DNA of 64,000 nt, from the NCBI GenBank assembly GCA_043228905.1, contig JBHGNT010000014.1, forward strand, positions 15,562,001 to 15,626,000, in the 5' to 3' direction. Of the stretch, positions 45,940 through 56,254 are shown piece by piece; the stretch's first letter is position 1, and each line of letters begins with the position of its first letter. Source of the stretch: Azolla caroliniana. Lineage: Eukaryota; Polypodiophyta. The notes beneath the pieces are model-generated. The model worked only from the letters and a program-made list of their open reading frames with translations. It ran no database searches and had not been told where the DNA came from. Position numbers and translations under genes: made by a program.

Positions 45940-48047
45940 TCCTGGGAAAACTCTTCATCCATCTCTTGAATTGGATGTTCCCTCAAGCATTCTTTGTTTC
46001 TTTCATGGTTGGGCCTCACGGTTAAGAATTGGACAGTCTTTCTTCCATCTTGACTCTTGATTCTCGCGAAAGCCGAACCATCATCAATAACCTTTGTTTC
46101 CATCCTCACTGCGGTGATGTAGGGCTGGCCAAGGATGACGGGGTAGGTTGATCGATCCTGCACAAAGAAATTTTGATTCACCGAGACATCACCAATTGTT
46201 ACCTTCACACTAGGACATGCTCCGAATAGATCCTCCGTAGTTTCTGTGGCAGCTCTTATTTTCCACCCATGATTCTTGTCAATCGGCCATCGTCCTCGAG
46301 CGTAAAATTCCGATGACATCATGTTAATCTCTGATCCATGATCGATCAAAGCAATACATGGAATTTGCTGCTCCCCAATTTTTGCAGGTGCCTCCGTTGT
46401 TGCTCGAGCCCAATGGTCCCTTGTATAGTGACTCCTATCCCCTTCATGGACGCCAACATCATTCTGGTTTTTTACACTTGCAGCATTGATGGTGCCACCA
46501 TACAAATCTTGGAGTGTTGCTGCACACCCTCCCGTAATTTCCTCCGTCACCTGTCTCTTCCTTCTAATAATATCTATGATAACTTCATGAAATTCTTTCT
46601 TTGCTATACCCAACACTTCTCTTAAAGTAAATTCTACCTTACTATTTAATATTCTTGTTTCTAGTACCTTTTTTATATCCGTCGTTGTTTCTATGTCTGA
46701 GGCAAGCTTGAAAGATGGGCCTGTCTTTCCTTTTACTTTATCAGCTTCCTTCGGCTCAATAGCACCCTTTTCCATCTCCCTTCTCTTTTGTTCTCGTGTC
46801 TCATGTCTCTTTGTCGGATCAGCTTCCTCAGCTCTCTTCCGCTTCTCTTCCACTAGCACATCTTGTGCATTCACATGGGCGAATGCTGCTAGCGCGTCTA
46901 CTGGATCATTCCATCCAGTGAAGTTTCGTATTTCATCTCCCGCTCTTTTTAATTCATCCACTCGAACCTTCCCTTTCTTTGCATAATCCATCACATCTTG
47001 CCAAAAGCCAGTTCCACCATATGAGTCTTCTACGCGCAATCCTAAGGTTGCCACGGATTGTATCGCTTGAGTCGTTTCTCTCTCGGCATCTTCCATTAAC
47101 CTTTTCATTCCTCCTCGCCCGAAGTTGAGTTGAAGTGGTTGTCGAGTCTCAGTTGAGTGAATCTTGCCATCTTGATAGTAGATTTTATTATGATTAAGAG
47201 CATCCCTATGCTCTTGACAATCTTTTTTCTGGTGGTCGATACTATCACACCACATACACCTTCGGACCATTCCACCTCCTTGCCTTGATGAAGTCGAGCT
47301 TTGTCCCGATTCTAGCTTCGTCACTTTGATCGACAAGTCTTTCATGCCTTTCACTAATTCGTGTAAGAGTGATTCTTCTACTTTCTTTTCTCCCGACTCG
47401 TTTCCCGTTTCTTCATCATTTCTGTCGGGCAACTCCATAAACCATAACTTTCTTTTGCAGAAATGGGCGCACGCCCTTTTCACCTCCTCCCAATCTTCGG
47501 TAAGTCCACTTGGACTATTCTGATCTTCTAAAAGCATTCCCAAGTCCTTCCTGTCTTTAATATTAGTAGCTTGTAGAAACAATATTACTTTATCTGGCAC
47601 TATTATATTTCTATCTCTAACATTTAGTTGCTCAAATCTTTCAGAAAACTCTTTTAATACTTCCAAAACACTTAAATGTTTATTAGACTCTACCCAATCC
47701 ATGAAAGCTCGCCTTGTCATCCTTGACATATCGTTGAGGTTGTATTCATTGAGTAATGCCCTTTCGAATGTTGTCCATGTCTGATTCTCCCTTTGGAGCT
47801 CTTGGATCTTCTCTTGTAGCCCAATCGCAGCGACTCGACTAAAGCTATTAATTTTTGTAGCTTCGTCGACACCGCGTTTAAGCATTTCTTCATTATAAAT
47901 CTTCAGAAATCTTGTTAAATTTATACCTTCGAAGATTCCTACTCGTGCGAGAATATTGTCGACGGCTTTGTCGATGCTTGCCATCATCCCTTGTTCCCGC
48001 ATCACTCGTTCCATCATCGTACACATAAGCCTCATTTGCTCCTCCAT
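45933..48047 (-). CDS. Gypsy H gag-protease polyprotein (704 aa)
   Basis: ATG at 48047 (MEEQMRLMCTMMERVMREQG). An N-terminal capsid-like region (FEGINLTRFLKIYNEEMLKR, WTTFERALLNEY) is followed by a zinc knuckle CMWCDSIDHQKKDC (about residue 265) and a retropepsin-like domain with LIDHGSEINMMSSEFY (about residue 600; the expected D-S/T-G is D-H-G here), then VILGQPYITAVRMETKV. The ORF stops at GATTTTTAG (45933), where pol is open in the -1 frame. Gag residues 15-190 match the N-terminal gag kept in Gypsy I. Confidence 0.94.
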   Translation of the reverse strand: MEEQMRLMCTMMERVMREQGMMASIDKAVDNILARVGIFEGINLTRFLKIYNEEMLKRGVDEATKINSFSRVAAIGLQEKIQELQRENQTWTTFERALLNEYNLNDMSRMTRRAFMDWVESNKHLSVLEVLKEFSERFEQLNVRDRNIIVPDKVILFLQATNIKDRKDLGMLLEDQNSPSGLTEDWEEVKRACAHFCKRKLWFMELPDRNDEETGNESGEKKVEESLLHELVKGMKDLSIKVTKLESGQSSTSSRQGGGMVRRCMWCDSIDHQKKDCQEHRDALNHNKIYYQDGKIHSTETRQPLQLNFGRGGMKRLMEDAERETTQAIQSVATLGLRVEDSYGGTGFWQDVMDYAKKGKVRVDELKRAGDEIRNFTGWNDPVDALAAFAHVNAQDVLVEEKRKRAEEADPTKRHETREQKRREMEKGAIEPKEADKVKGKTGPSFKLASDIETTTDIKKVLETRILNSKVEFTLREVLGIAKKEFHEVIIDIIRRKRQVTEEITGGCAATLQDLYGGTINAASVKNQNDVGVHEGDRSHYTRDHWARATTEAPAKIGEQQIPCIALIDHGSEINMMSSEFYARGRWPIDKNHGWKIRAATETTEDLFGACPSVKVTIGDVSVNQNFFVQDRSTYPVILGQPYITAVRMETKVIDDGSAFARIKSQDGRKTVQFLTVRPNHERNKECLREHPIQEMDEEFSQDF

Positions 48048-48086
48048 TTCTCCTCGTCGCCGCCTTCACGTCGGGTTCACCAAATG

Positions 48087-49030
48087 TGTCGGGGTAGTTG
48101 TGGTTCGTGCGGCGAAGTCGCAGGGACGAAGGTTAAGGGGAGTTGAAGGAACTTAAATTTTAATAAGGCTTGTATGGTGATGTAGAAAGGTTAAGAGTAG
48201 CAAGAAGAAGAGTTGCGAGTAATGTGTGTGTGTGAGAGAGATGAGAGAGAGAGAGAGAGACGAGCATAGATAAAAGATAGAGACAATGTATGATTCAAGA
48301 AGCAAGATAGACGCAAAATATGATTTAAGAAGGAAGATTGAGACAAAGTATGAATCAAGGAACAAGAGTATATGATATAAACATGATGTATATTAAAAAT
48401 ATAACATTTTACCAACTTTACAATCCTTGATCGCAAACTGAACACATTCTCTACCGACCCTTGATTTGAACCCTCGACCTCAACTTCGAAACGAGAGGTT
48501 CTCCACCCACCCAATGAGCTAGTCTTCTTCAATTGATTGTATTATTTTCTCACTCTCTCTTGATTCCTTCCCTTGTTTTCCCTTTCCCCTCCTTATATAA
48601 GTGTTGCCATGCATATGGTAATGTATGGGAGCATGGCATGCATGCAATGCATGAGTTACATGTAATGCATGATCGCCATTTGGCGCACATGCATTGCATG
48701 TGATGAATGATGGGTATGTATGAAAATAGTATGGGATAAGTATAATGATGAAAATGCATTCTAAAATAACTAACCTAGCTTAGTGGTGTATGCTTGGTGC
48801 TTGGTATACAAGGTTGAGGGTTCAAGTCCCTCAATTTTACTTAATACAATATATAGCTTCATTCTTATATCATGAAGCACATTTATTACACACTTTTACA
48901 AATAAATAGCCTAGCCTAGTGGTATGTACATTGTACATCGTATATAAGGATGTGGGTTCAAGTCTCTCAAATATTATTAAATACAACATTTAAGCTCATT
49001 TTTATATCGTGAAGCACATTCTTCACGACA
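48087..49030 (-). repeat. 5' LTR of Gypsy H
   Basis: Near-identical to 41544-42487, including both tRNA-like modules. Confidence 0.95.
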
Positions 49031-49034
49031 CCGT

Positions 49035-50800
49035 GCCTTTTTCCACTTCGGTTTTGAACTTCTAGAAGTGGCCGAACACTTCACCCTTTTGCTTCATCGG
49101 ATAAATGCAGGTATTTCTGGAGAGGTCGTCGATGAACGTGACATAGTAATGGCATCCGCCGAAAGTAGCTGTTTGGGTTGGTTCCCACACGTCTGAATGT
49201 ATGACATCCAGGATCCCTTTGAATACATTCCACTCTTTTGGGAATGGATGACGACGTTGCTTTCTGAATTGGCATGCTTCGCACACTCCCGTGATCTCCT
49301 TTGCCATAAAGTTTGGGAGTCCGATTACGACTCCTTTTGTCTGCATGTTCTGAAGCTTCTGGAGATTGATGTGGCCGATTCTCTTGTGCCACAACTTTAA
49401 GTCGGTTTCTACTTTCTGGCCTTTTGCATACATGGCTGACTTTACTTCGCTCAACTCGAGGATGAACATACGGCCTTCTCGTCTGCCGTGAGCTACGATT
49501 TGATTGCCTTTTTCAATGAAGCACCCATCGTTGTTAAAGTGTACTTGCATTCCTTATTCTACAATCTGGCCGACCGAGACCAAATTTTTCGTGATGGTGG
49601 GAACATGTTGTACGTTCTTGAGGTAGGTCTGTTCGCCACCATTTCCAAATGGGAAATTCCCGATATGTTGTATTGGATGAGTCGTATCATCACCTGTTTC
49701 GACATATCCGGGACGTTCGGGCTTCCGTAATTCCCGAAACCAATCTTCATGGGAAGTCATGTGATTGGAAGCTCCCGAATCGACAAACCATACACTATTA
49801 GGAGTGGAGGCGCTGGTTGTCGCAAATGCAGACATTGAGTGTGCTTCGTGCTTCATTATGAACATTCCACCATGGTCGCCGTAGTCGGAGTTTGTGGCGT
49901 AGTTCATGAGTTGTCGGCCTGTCTCACGTTTCTTCTTCCGGCACTCTTCTTCGTAGTGGCCGGGTTTTCCGCAATACCTGCACTCGACTAGGTTTCGGCG
50001 ATTGCTCGGTCCGGCGTTATGACTCCCCCTTGCGCCAAGCTCTCTGGGCCCATTCCTGTCCGCGTGCCACTGGTGGGAGTTACGCCCTTGATTTCGTTGA
50101 TCATTATTGCCTTGTCCAAAACGACCTCTGTTTCCACGGCCGAAATCTCTTCTATTATCTGACTGGGAGTAGAGCAAATGACCATCTGATGCGTTGTTCC
50201 TCTGTTGGGCGTGATTCTCTTCGACCAGCAATATCAATTGAAGGTCGAAGGAGGGAGGGTTCTCCCTTGTGAGAATAGCCGATCTAATTGCGCCGAAATG
50301 CGGTGCTAAGCCTTCGAGGCATATGTGCACCAGTTCGTCATCGTCAATGACGACGTTGATCGATCCGAGGGCGTCACATAGCTCCTTGATCTTCAAGGTA
50401 TAGTTGCCGATTGACATGTCCCTTTGTTGAAGATTGTTCAGCTCCTGTCGAAGTTGGAGCTTTTGTGCAGCCGTATTGGCTGCAAAGATCTTCTTGAGGT
50501 TTTCCCACGCCTGCTTCGGCGTTTTAGCCTCTCGAATGTAGCCAAGCATATGATCATGAACACATGATGCAAGGCAATACAACACACGGTTGCGGCCTGC
50601 TCCCAAGCAGGATAGTCAACGTGTGTTGGGTTGGGGTGTAATTCGTGAGCTCCTTCGATGTAGCTCCAATAGCCTTGTCCGACAAGATATTGATGCATCT
50701 TGTATTCCCAAGATGCAAAGTTCGTTCTGTTGAGCTTCTCAGTAGGAAGAGCGCTTCCCATTTGATTATTCATGGTGATTTCTTCTTTGTCGATGGGCCG
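49035..50800 (-). pseudogene. Copia E gag, protease and integrase N-terminus
   Basis: Gag begins near 50773 (MNNQMGSALPTEKLNRTNF). A frameshift around 50570 shifts to the frame with KTPKQAWENLKKIFAANTAA and LQQRDMSIGNYTLKIKEL. Zinc knuckle CRYCGKPGHYEEEC (about 49975), protease VDSGASNHMTS (about 49780). One stop at 49554 lies before the GAG-pre-integrase (LWHKRIGHINLQKLQ ... CEACQFRKQ) and the first integrase Asp (LDVIHSDVWEP). A further stop at 49062 precedes FKTEVEKGTG, where Gypsy H interrupts. Confidence 0.9.
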
Positions 50801-50875
50801 ACTTTGTTGATCATCGGCGTGCAGCACAACACAGTCGAAAAATGCTTGATCAGGCAACCAGACACTCTGATACCA

Positions 50876-51153
50876 TGTTAAGAAATGGAATGGCAAGAGT
50901 GGTTGTAATGCAGCAGAAGGTGAGCGTATGTGTGTGTATGTATAATAGCAGAGAGAGAGAGATAGAGATAGACAAAAGTATATATGATATTAACAAAACG
51001 AGATACATCCAACAATGACTAAATTACAATGAGTTGGTTTATATACCAACTAAGCTAGGGCAAGCGCCCTTTCTACTATTTACACAACTAGCTTGGAGTG
51101 TCCATGAGCTAGTGTGAAACCTATCTATGGGAAGTTGAGTTCGATTCTCAACA
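50876..51153 (-). repeat. 5' LTR of Copia E
   Basis: 278 bp, otherwise very similar to 33562-33903. Confidence 0.93.
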
Positions 51154-51513
51154 AACTTAAAGTAGAAAACACGAACCTTCAGAAACAAGTTAAGGACCTT
51201 GAGACATCGAGGAAGTTGGTGAAATATTTTCCCTAAAGGATATTAAGGAAGAGATAAAAAAGGTTACAGAAGCGGTTAAAAGTGATATGGAATTGACAAA
51301 AACTGGGTGGGTTGATGTATTAAAAAGGAACTAAAGGATCGAAATATTGTAAACACTACCCTTGACGAGGAAAAAATGCGTCAAGCTCAATGCCTAAATG
51401 TACGAGTCATTGGGCTCAAGGAAGGAGCATCTCCCGACGACGATGCACAAACATTAGGGAAAATGATGGGGTACGAAGCCATACCAATCACTAAAACTTG
51501 TAGGGTAGGACGT
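51154..51513 (+). mobile_element. LINE-D segment 2: ORF1 middle
   Basis: It continues ORF1 after Copia E: KVENTNLQKQVKDLETS, a broken coiled coil, then QAQCLNVRVIGLKEGASPDD and LGKMMGYEAIPITKTCRVGR, which looks like the RRM-type RNA-binding core of LINE ORF1 proteins. It is cut at 51513 by Gypsy I. Confidence 0.82.
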
Positions 51514-51689
51514 TGTCGCGTTGTTACGTGCGTGCGTGGAGAAAGGCGGGACCACGGGGGTCTTGGACTAGGGAGCGACGGAGCGTAGGAAGTCGCACTT
51601 CACCGTTTCCGGGGCATCCCAAAAGCACACCTGAAGCATCCGAAGAGAGGGAGAGAGAGAGAGCGTGCTTAACACCGACTCACGCACAC

Positions 51690-51729
<40 letters not shown>

Positions 51730-52297
51730 CCCGACCCGACTCACGCCCTTATGCACAAAAAACGCAGGAAAGGGGAAACACCCGACACCAACAGAGACGT
51801 GGATATACACAGATAGACGCAAACGTATATATATAAACATATAGAGGAAGAATACATTCCCGGCTTCGAGCCGGCTGAGGTAGGTTACAGTAGTCGTTTG
51901 CTGCCAAGCCGTCGTCGGGGAGCTCACGGGCTCGTCGCGCCGAGCGGGGTCTTGCACAGGAGATGAGCTGAAGCAAACCCTAAGCGAACACGAAGGGGAA
52001 GAAGAAGAAGAAGAAACCTAACTCTAAACCTAACGGTATACCCTCTAATGAAAAAATGGGCAACCATTTCCCAAAGGGTGTTCCCTTCCTTTTATAGTAC
52101 AAGGAGAGGGATGCGTTACAATGTGGGACAAATCCCGCCTTACATGGGATCGTTTGCCCCGACTTGACTATTCTTCAGCGCCATAAAGGCGCCCTCGATA
52201 TTCACACTAAGTGTACATGGGTGCGTACACACGCTGCACCCCACCGATGTAGCCAATGTTTCCCGGTTTCCGCCTCTGGCTGAAATTCTTCACGACA
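51514..52297 (-). repeat. 3' LTR of Gypsy I
   Basis: 784 bp, with a (CA)n run near 51684-51724 and a GAAGAAGAAGAA stretch near 52000. Confidence 0.93.
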
Positions 52298-52599
52298 TCC
52301 GCCCCCACCTAACTGCACGTCCAGCAGTACGTGCCAAATCTGGTTGAAGGGTGAGAGATTTCGGCCGGCGAGAAACCGGTCTTCCGTGATCCGCATCCCG
52401 GCTCGCTGCCGGTTTGATCTGTCGGCTTCAAGTCTTCCCTCGCGCTCACCTCCCTGTAGGCTCGTTCGACCCGTCGATGGGTCCTCTGCCGCGATCTCCG
52501 TAGTACGCGTACTTCCGTTGGCCCCTTGTTGGGCCGTATGAACGCCCCGCTTCCCGCCGTATGCCCGATGTCCTCCATTTGAGGAACGCCCGTAGCGGC

Positions 52600-54420
52600 C
52601 CGCTTGGCCTCATTTGATAATTCGCGTCGTCCCGATTGCCGTCCCATGTCGTTTCGCGTTGCCCTCATCCTTTCTCCGCCACCTTCCTTCTCCATGGTCT
52701 TACATCGCCACGTCGGCCCGAACCGCCATGGTCTCGGGAACGGTGTGGAGGATCCCTGTCCGGCCTTCTCCGCGATACCTCCAAACCGCGCAACCGATCT
52801 CCGCGCTCGCCTTTCCGCTCCGGCACCTCCGTGTGCCACATACCCTCGTCCGTTGTTTGGCACCGCTTGTGCTGTACTCCGGTTCATTACACGCCTCGTC
52901 GGCCCCTTTCCCGGCCAGATCGTGCATCGCCGCTCACCCGCATACCAGTGTCCTTTGCGTCCGAGGAACACCCCTTAGTAGCCCGCTTGGCCCTTCCCGT
53001 CTTCGTGCTGCCGCGATAGGTCCTGAGTCTTCCGCTTGCTGTCATCCCCTCACCCCCACCAGCTCGTCATCCCGGCTTGCCGTGTCAGTCTTCGCTACTT
53101 CGACGGAGCTACCGAGATCTACGAAGCGAGTGTGGAGGATCCTCCTCCGGCCTCTCTTGCCATCCCCTGACTCCGACCCTGTGCAGTTCACTAGGCACTT
53201 GTCACCTCGTTCCCGGCACCTCCCTTGTGCCGTCTTCTGCTTCCTTCGTTCGGCCCCGCCCGCGCCGAACACCGTCCCGTAGTCACGCTCCGATCCGGCC
53301 CGCGATGGCCACTTGCGAGACTCTTGTTCTGTCCCAGGTGTGCCTTTCCGGCCTGACACACCTCCCCGTGTTTGCCCCTACCGGCTCCTTCCGAAACCTC
53401 GTGTTGTTGGGTCCCGTTCCCTGCTGCCACTGTCCTTCTCCCTCAGTCTCACGTTGCCACGTTGGCCGAACTGCCGGGGTCTTCGGATCGGTGTGAGGGT
53501 CCCATAGGACCGGACTCCGTGTCTATGCTGGCTGTAATTCAGGTGTCTTTTGTTTGAGTCCCTCCCGGACTCTCCTCGTGTCTTCCGCGTAGTCGGGTCC
53601 CGTTTCCCGCCGCCACCTTCCTTCTCCCTCGGTCTTACGTTGCCACGTTGGCCGAACAGCCGGGGTCTCCGGTTAAGTGTGGGGATCCCGTAGGACCGAA
53701 CTTCCTTACGCCCATTGCCTTCGTCACCTCGCCGCCACCATCAGTATCTTGGTCTTACGTCGACCGCGTTGCCGACTGCCGAAGTCTCTAGAACCGGTGT
53801 GAAGGATCCTCCGTAGGCCGCCGATCCGTAGCCCTTGCCTTCGTCACCTCGCCGCCACCGTCAGTATCTTGGTCTTACGTCGACCGCGTTGCCGACTGCC
53901 GAAGTCTCTAGAACCGGTGTGAAGGATCCTCCGTAGACCGCTCGTCCGTAGCCCCGACCCTGTCCCGAGTCGTCCTTTTCCGCATGTAAAAGAGGGCGGC
54001 TCGTCCCGCACCCTCTCCCGTATCGGCACCTCTATGCCGAATACGGCCTCGATCGAACGATCCACGACCGGATCACGCTCCATCCGTATCGGAATGACGA
54101 TCTCCTCGTGCTGCTTCTGTCCTTGGCCTCCTCGCAGGCCGTTTCCCATCCATCTTCGCTGGCATCGTGCCAGGACTCCTCGGTACCGCCATCCATCTCC
54201 TCGGTCTTACATGGGCATACGGGCCCGAATGCCGAGTTCTCCGGAATCGGGTCCGCGGGCTTTTGTCCATTCCTTCCCCGCATCGTCTCGCCGGTGATTC
54301 TTGCCCTTTCGCCGCCACCTTCCTCCGCTTGGGACTCACGTGGGCACTCGGGCCCGATTGCCATTGTCTCGGGAGCAAGTGTGGGAAGACACAAAGAATC
54401 GCACGTCCGTTTTGCGCCCA
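52600..54420. repeat. Dispersed ~70-bp GC-rich repeat units inside Gypsy I
   Basis: At least eight variants of a module TCGGTCTTACGTTGCCACG ... GCCGGGGTCTCCGG ... GTGTGGAGGATCCCGTAGG recur near 52690, 53090, 53450, 53620, 53745, 53865, 54190 and 54320. Two of them (53740-53980) are an almost exact 120-bp tandem duplication. The interior is markedly richer in C and G than the flanks. Long frames here on both strands are probably by-products of low stop-codon density. Confidence 0.75.
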
Positions 54421-54899
54421 TGTCCGTAGCCACCGACTCTTCGTGGTCGGCATTCGTCTTCTTACCGATCGCGCAAGCCCCGTCTGGGCTTGCTTCTCCA
54501 ATGACCGGGATCTCGGTCTGACACGCCCGAAACCGCTGGTCCCTACGTTCCGGTTCCGCGATATGTATCTCGGCCTCGTCCTTGGCCGTTCTATCTCCGC
54601 AAGTCGAGAGGGCGTTTCGTTCCGCACCTCTCCCGTGGTACCGTGGTACCGATCTTCCGCCGTCGTGTGGGGCAAGTCCGTCTTCTCGGTCTTTCGTCTT
54701 CCTCGAGCATCGCCTCGAGAGCTGCGTACGCCTCCGCAATCCTCGCCCCAACGCTGATCCTTGCCAACTCTCTTTGCCGTTCGGCCTCTTCCCGCTGTGA
54801 TGGCACGCCGTCGCGTACCTTCCTCTTAGCCTTCTCGGCTCGCTCGTTGTCCAGCCCTTGGCACACCCTTCCGACCTTCGACCAGTCCTCCGTAAGCCC

Positions 54900-55440
54900 A
54901 TTCGCACCGTCATCGTCTTCAAGCTCAATCCCAATGGCTTCCCGTTCCGTTCGGTCGATTGACCTGACGAACAAAAGGACTTTGTCTGCCCCCACCAAAC
55001 CTTGTTCCCGCTCCGGAGCCGAGCAAGCCGTCGCTCGAACTCTCGGAACGCCTTGGTCGCGCCCCGGTGGGTCTTTGCCGATGCTACCCACTGGTCGAAG
55101 TCGTGCCGTCCCCGGCTCTTCCGCCGTCCTCCGTATGCCTTCAGGAGCGCCTCTTCGAAGGCCTCCCACGAACTATGAGCCTCACGGAGCTCCTTTACTT
55201 CCTCATGCATCCGGACAGCTATGACCTGGCAGAAGAACTCGTCTACGCCACGCTCCTCCATTTCCGCGTTGTAGGCTTCCAAGTAAGATGGGACTTTGTC
55301 CCCGTTGAAACGACCGACTCTTTCGACCACTCGCTCAACCGCTTGTTGCGTTGCTTCTCAACTCATCACCACTCGTGCCGACTCCAACACCACTTCGGCC
55401 ACCATCTCCGCAAGTTCATCGTCTTCCGACTCCATCCTCC
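54900..55440 (-). pseudogene. Gypsy I gag N-terminal remnant
   Basis: On the minus strand VGRFNGDKVPSYLEAYNAEM, ERGVDEFFCQVIAVRMHEEV, SSWEAFEEALLKAYGG and, in a second frame, GLTEDWSKVGRVCQGLDNER match Gypsy H gag residues about 35-200. A frameshift lies near 55020. Downstream the coding similarity ends and GC-rich repeat sequence begins. Confidence 0.8.
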
Positions 55441-55472
55441 CTTGCCGCCTTTCACGTCGGGTTCACCAAAGA

Positions 55473-56254
55473 TGTCGCATTGTTACGCGCGTGCGTGGAG
55501 AAAGGCGGGACAACGGGGGTCTTGGACTAGGGAGCGACGGAGCGTAGGAAGTCGCACTTCACCGTTTCCGGGGCATCCCAAAAGCACACCCAAAGCATCC
55601 GAAGAGAGGGAGAGAGAGAGAGAGCGTGCTTAACACCGACTCACGCACACACACGCACACACACACACGCACACACGCACACACAACCCGACCCAACTCA
55701 CGCCCTTATGCACAGAAAACGCAGGAAAGGGGAAACACCCGACACCAACAGAGACGTGGATATACACAGACAGACGCAAACGTATATATATAAACATATA
55801 GAGGAAGAATACATTCCCGGCTTCGAGCCGGTTGAGGTAGGTTACAGTAGTTGTCTGCTGCCAAGCCGCCGTCGGGGAGCTCACGGGCTCGTCGCGCCGA
55901 GCGGGGTCTTGCACAGGAGATGAGCTGAAGCAAACCCTAAGCGAACACGAAGGGGAAGAAGAAGAAGAAGAAACCTAACTCTAAACCTAACGGTATACCC
56001 TCTAATAAAAAAATGGGCAACCATTTCCCAAAGGGTGTTCCCTTCCTTTTATAGTACAAGGAGAGGGATGCGTTACAATGTGGGACAAATCCCGCCTTAC
56101 ATGGGATCGTTTGCCCCGACTTGACTATTCTTCAGCGCCATAAAGGCGCCCTCGATATTCACACTAAGTGTACATGGGTGTGTACACACGCTGCACCCCG
56201 CCGATGTAGCCAATGTTTCCCGGTTTCCGCCTCTGGCTGAAATTCTTCACGACA
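55473..56254 (-). repeat. 5' LTR of Gypsy I
   Basis: 782 bp, differing from the partner at a modest number of positions and in CA repeat structure. Confidence 0.93.

Larger units (their letters stand above)
41544..49030 (-). mobile_element. Gypsy element H, nearly intact, inside Copia E integrase
   Basis: Two 944-bp LTRs (41544-42487 and 48087-49030) run TGTCGGGGTAG to CTTCACGACA. I saw a single substitution between them (GTGTGGCG versus GTGCGGCG). The target-site duplication CCGT is at 41540-41543 and 49031-49034; excising it restores EKGTG-RHVRC in Copia E. The polypurine tract AGAGGGGGTGGG (minus strand) abuts the left LTR; the GGGTTCACCAAA motif abuts the right one. It is the youngest insertion in the window. 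Confidence 0.96.
33562..51153 (-). mobile_element. Copia element E (17.6 kb with nested insertions)
   Basis: LTRs at 33562-33903 and 50876-51153 begin TGTTAAGAAATGG and end GATTCTCAACA. The target-site duplication AACTT is at 33557-33561 and 51154-51158. The initiator-Met tRNA primer-binding site complement (CTCTGATACCA) abuts the right LTR. The LTR length difference is mainly an expanded GA run in the left copy. It is inserted in ORF1 of LINE-D and later received Gypsy F and Gypsy H. Confidence 0.95.
51514..56254 (-). mobile_element. Gypsy element I, non-autonomous, GC-rich interior
   Basis: LTRs at 51514-52297 and 55473-56254 (TGTCGC to CTTCACGACA). The target-site duplication ACGT (51510-51513 and 56255-56258), when excised, restores TCRVGRD-TTRKRALVL in LINE-D ORF1. 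A polypurine tract (GGTGGGGGCGGA) and the GGGTTCACCAAA motif are present. The interior is only 3.2 kb and lacks protease, RT and integrase. Related to Gypsy F by its LTRs. Confidence 0.93.

Noticed and set aside
52604-55224. Many long overlapping frames on both strands
   Set aside because: The sequence is GC-rich with few stop codons and made of repeated modules. Only the gag remnant near 55000-55440 has recognisable similarity.
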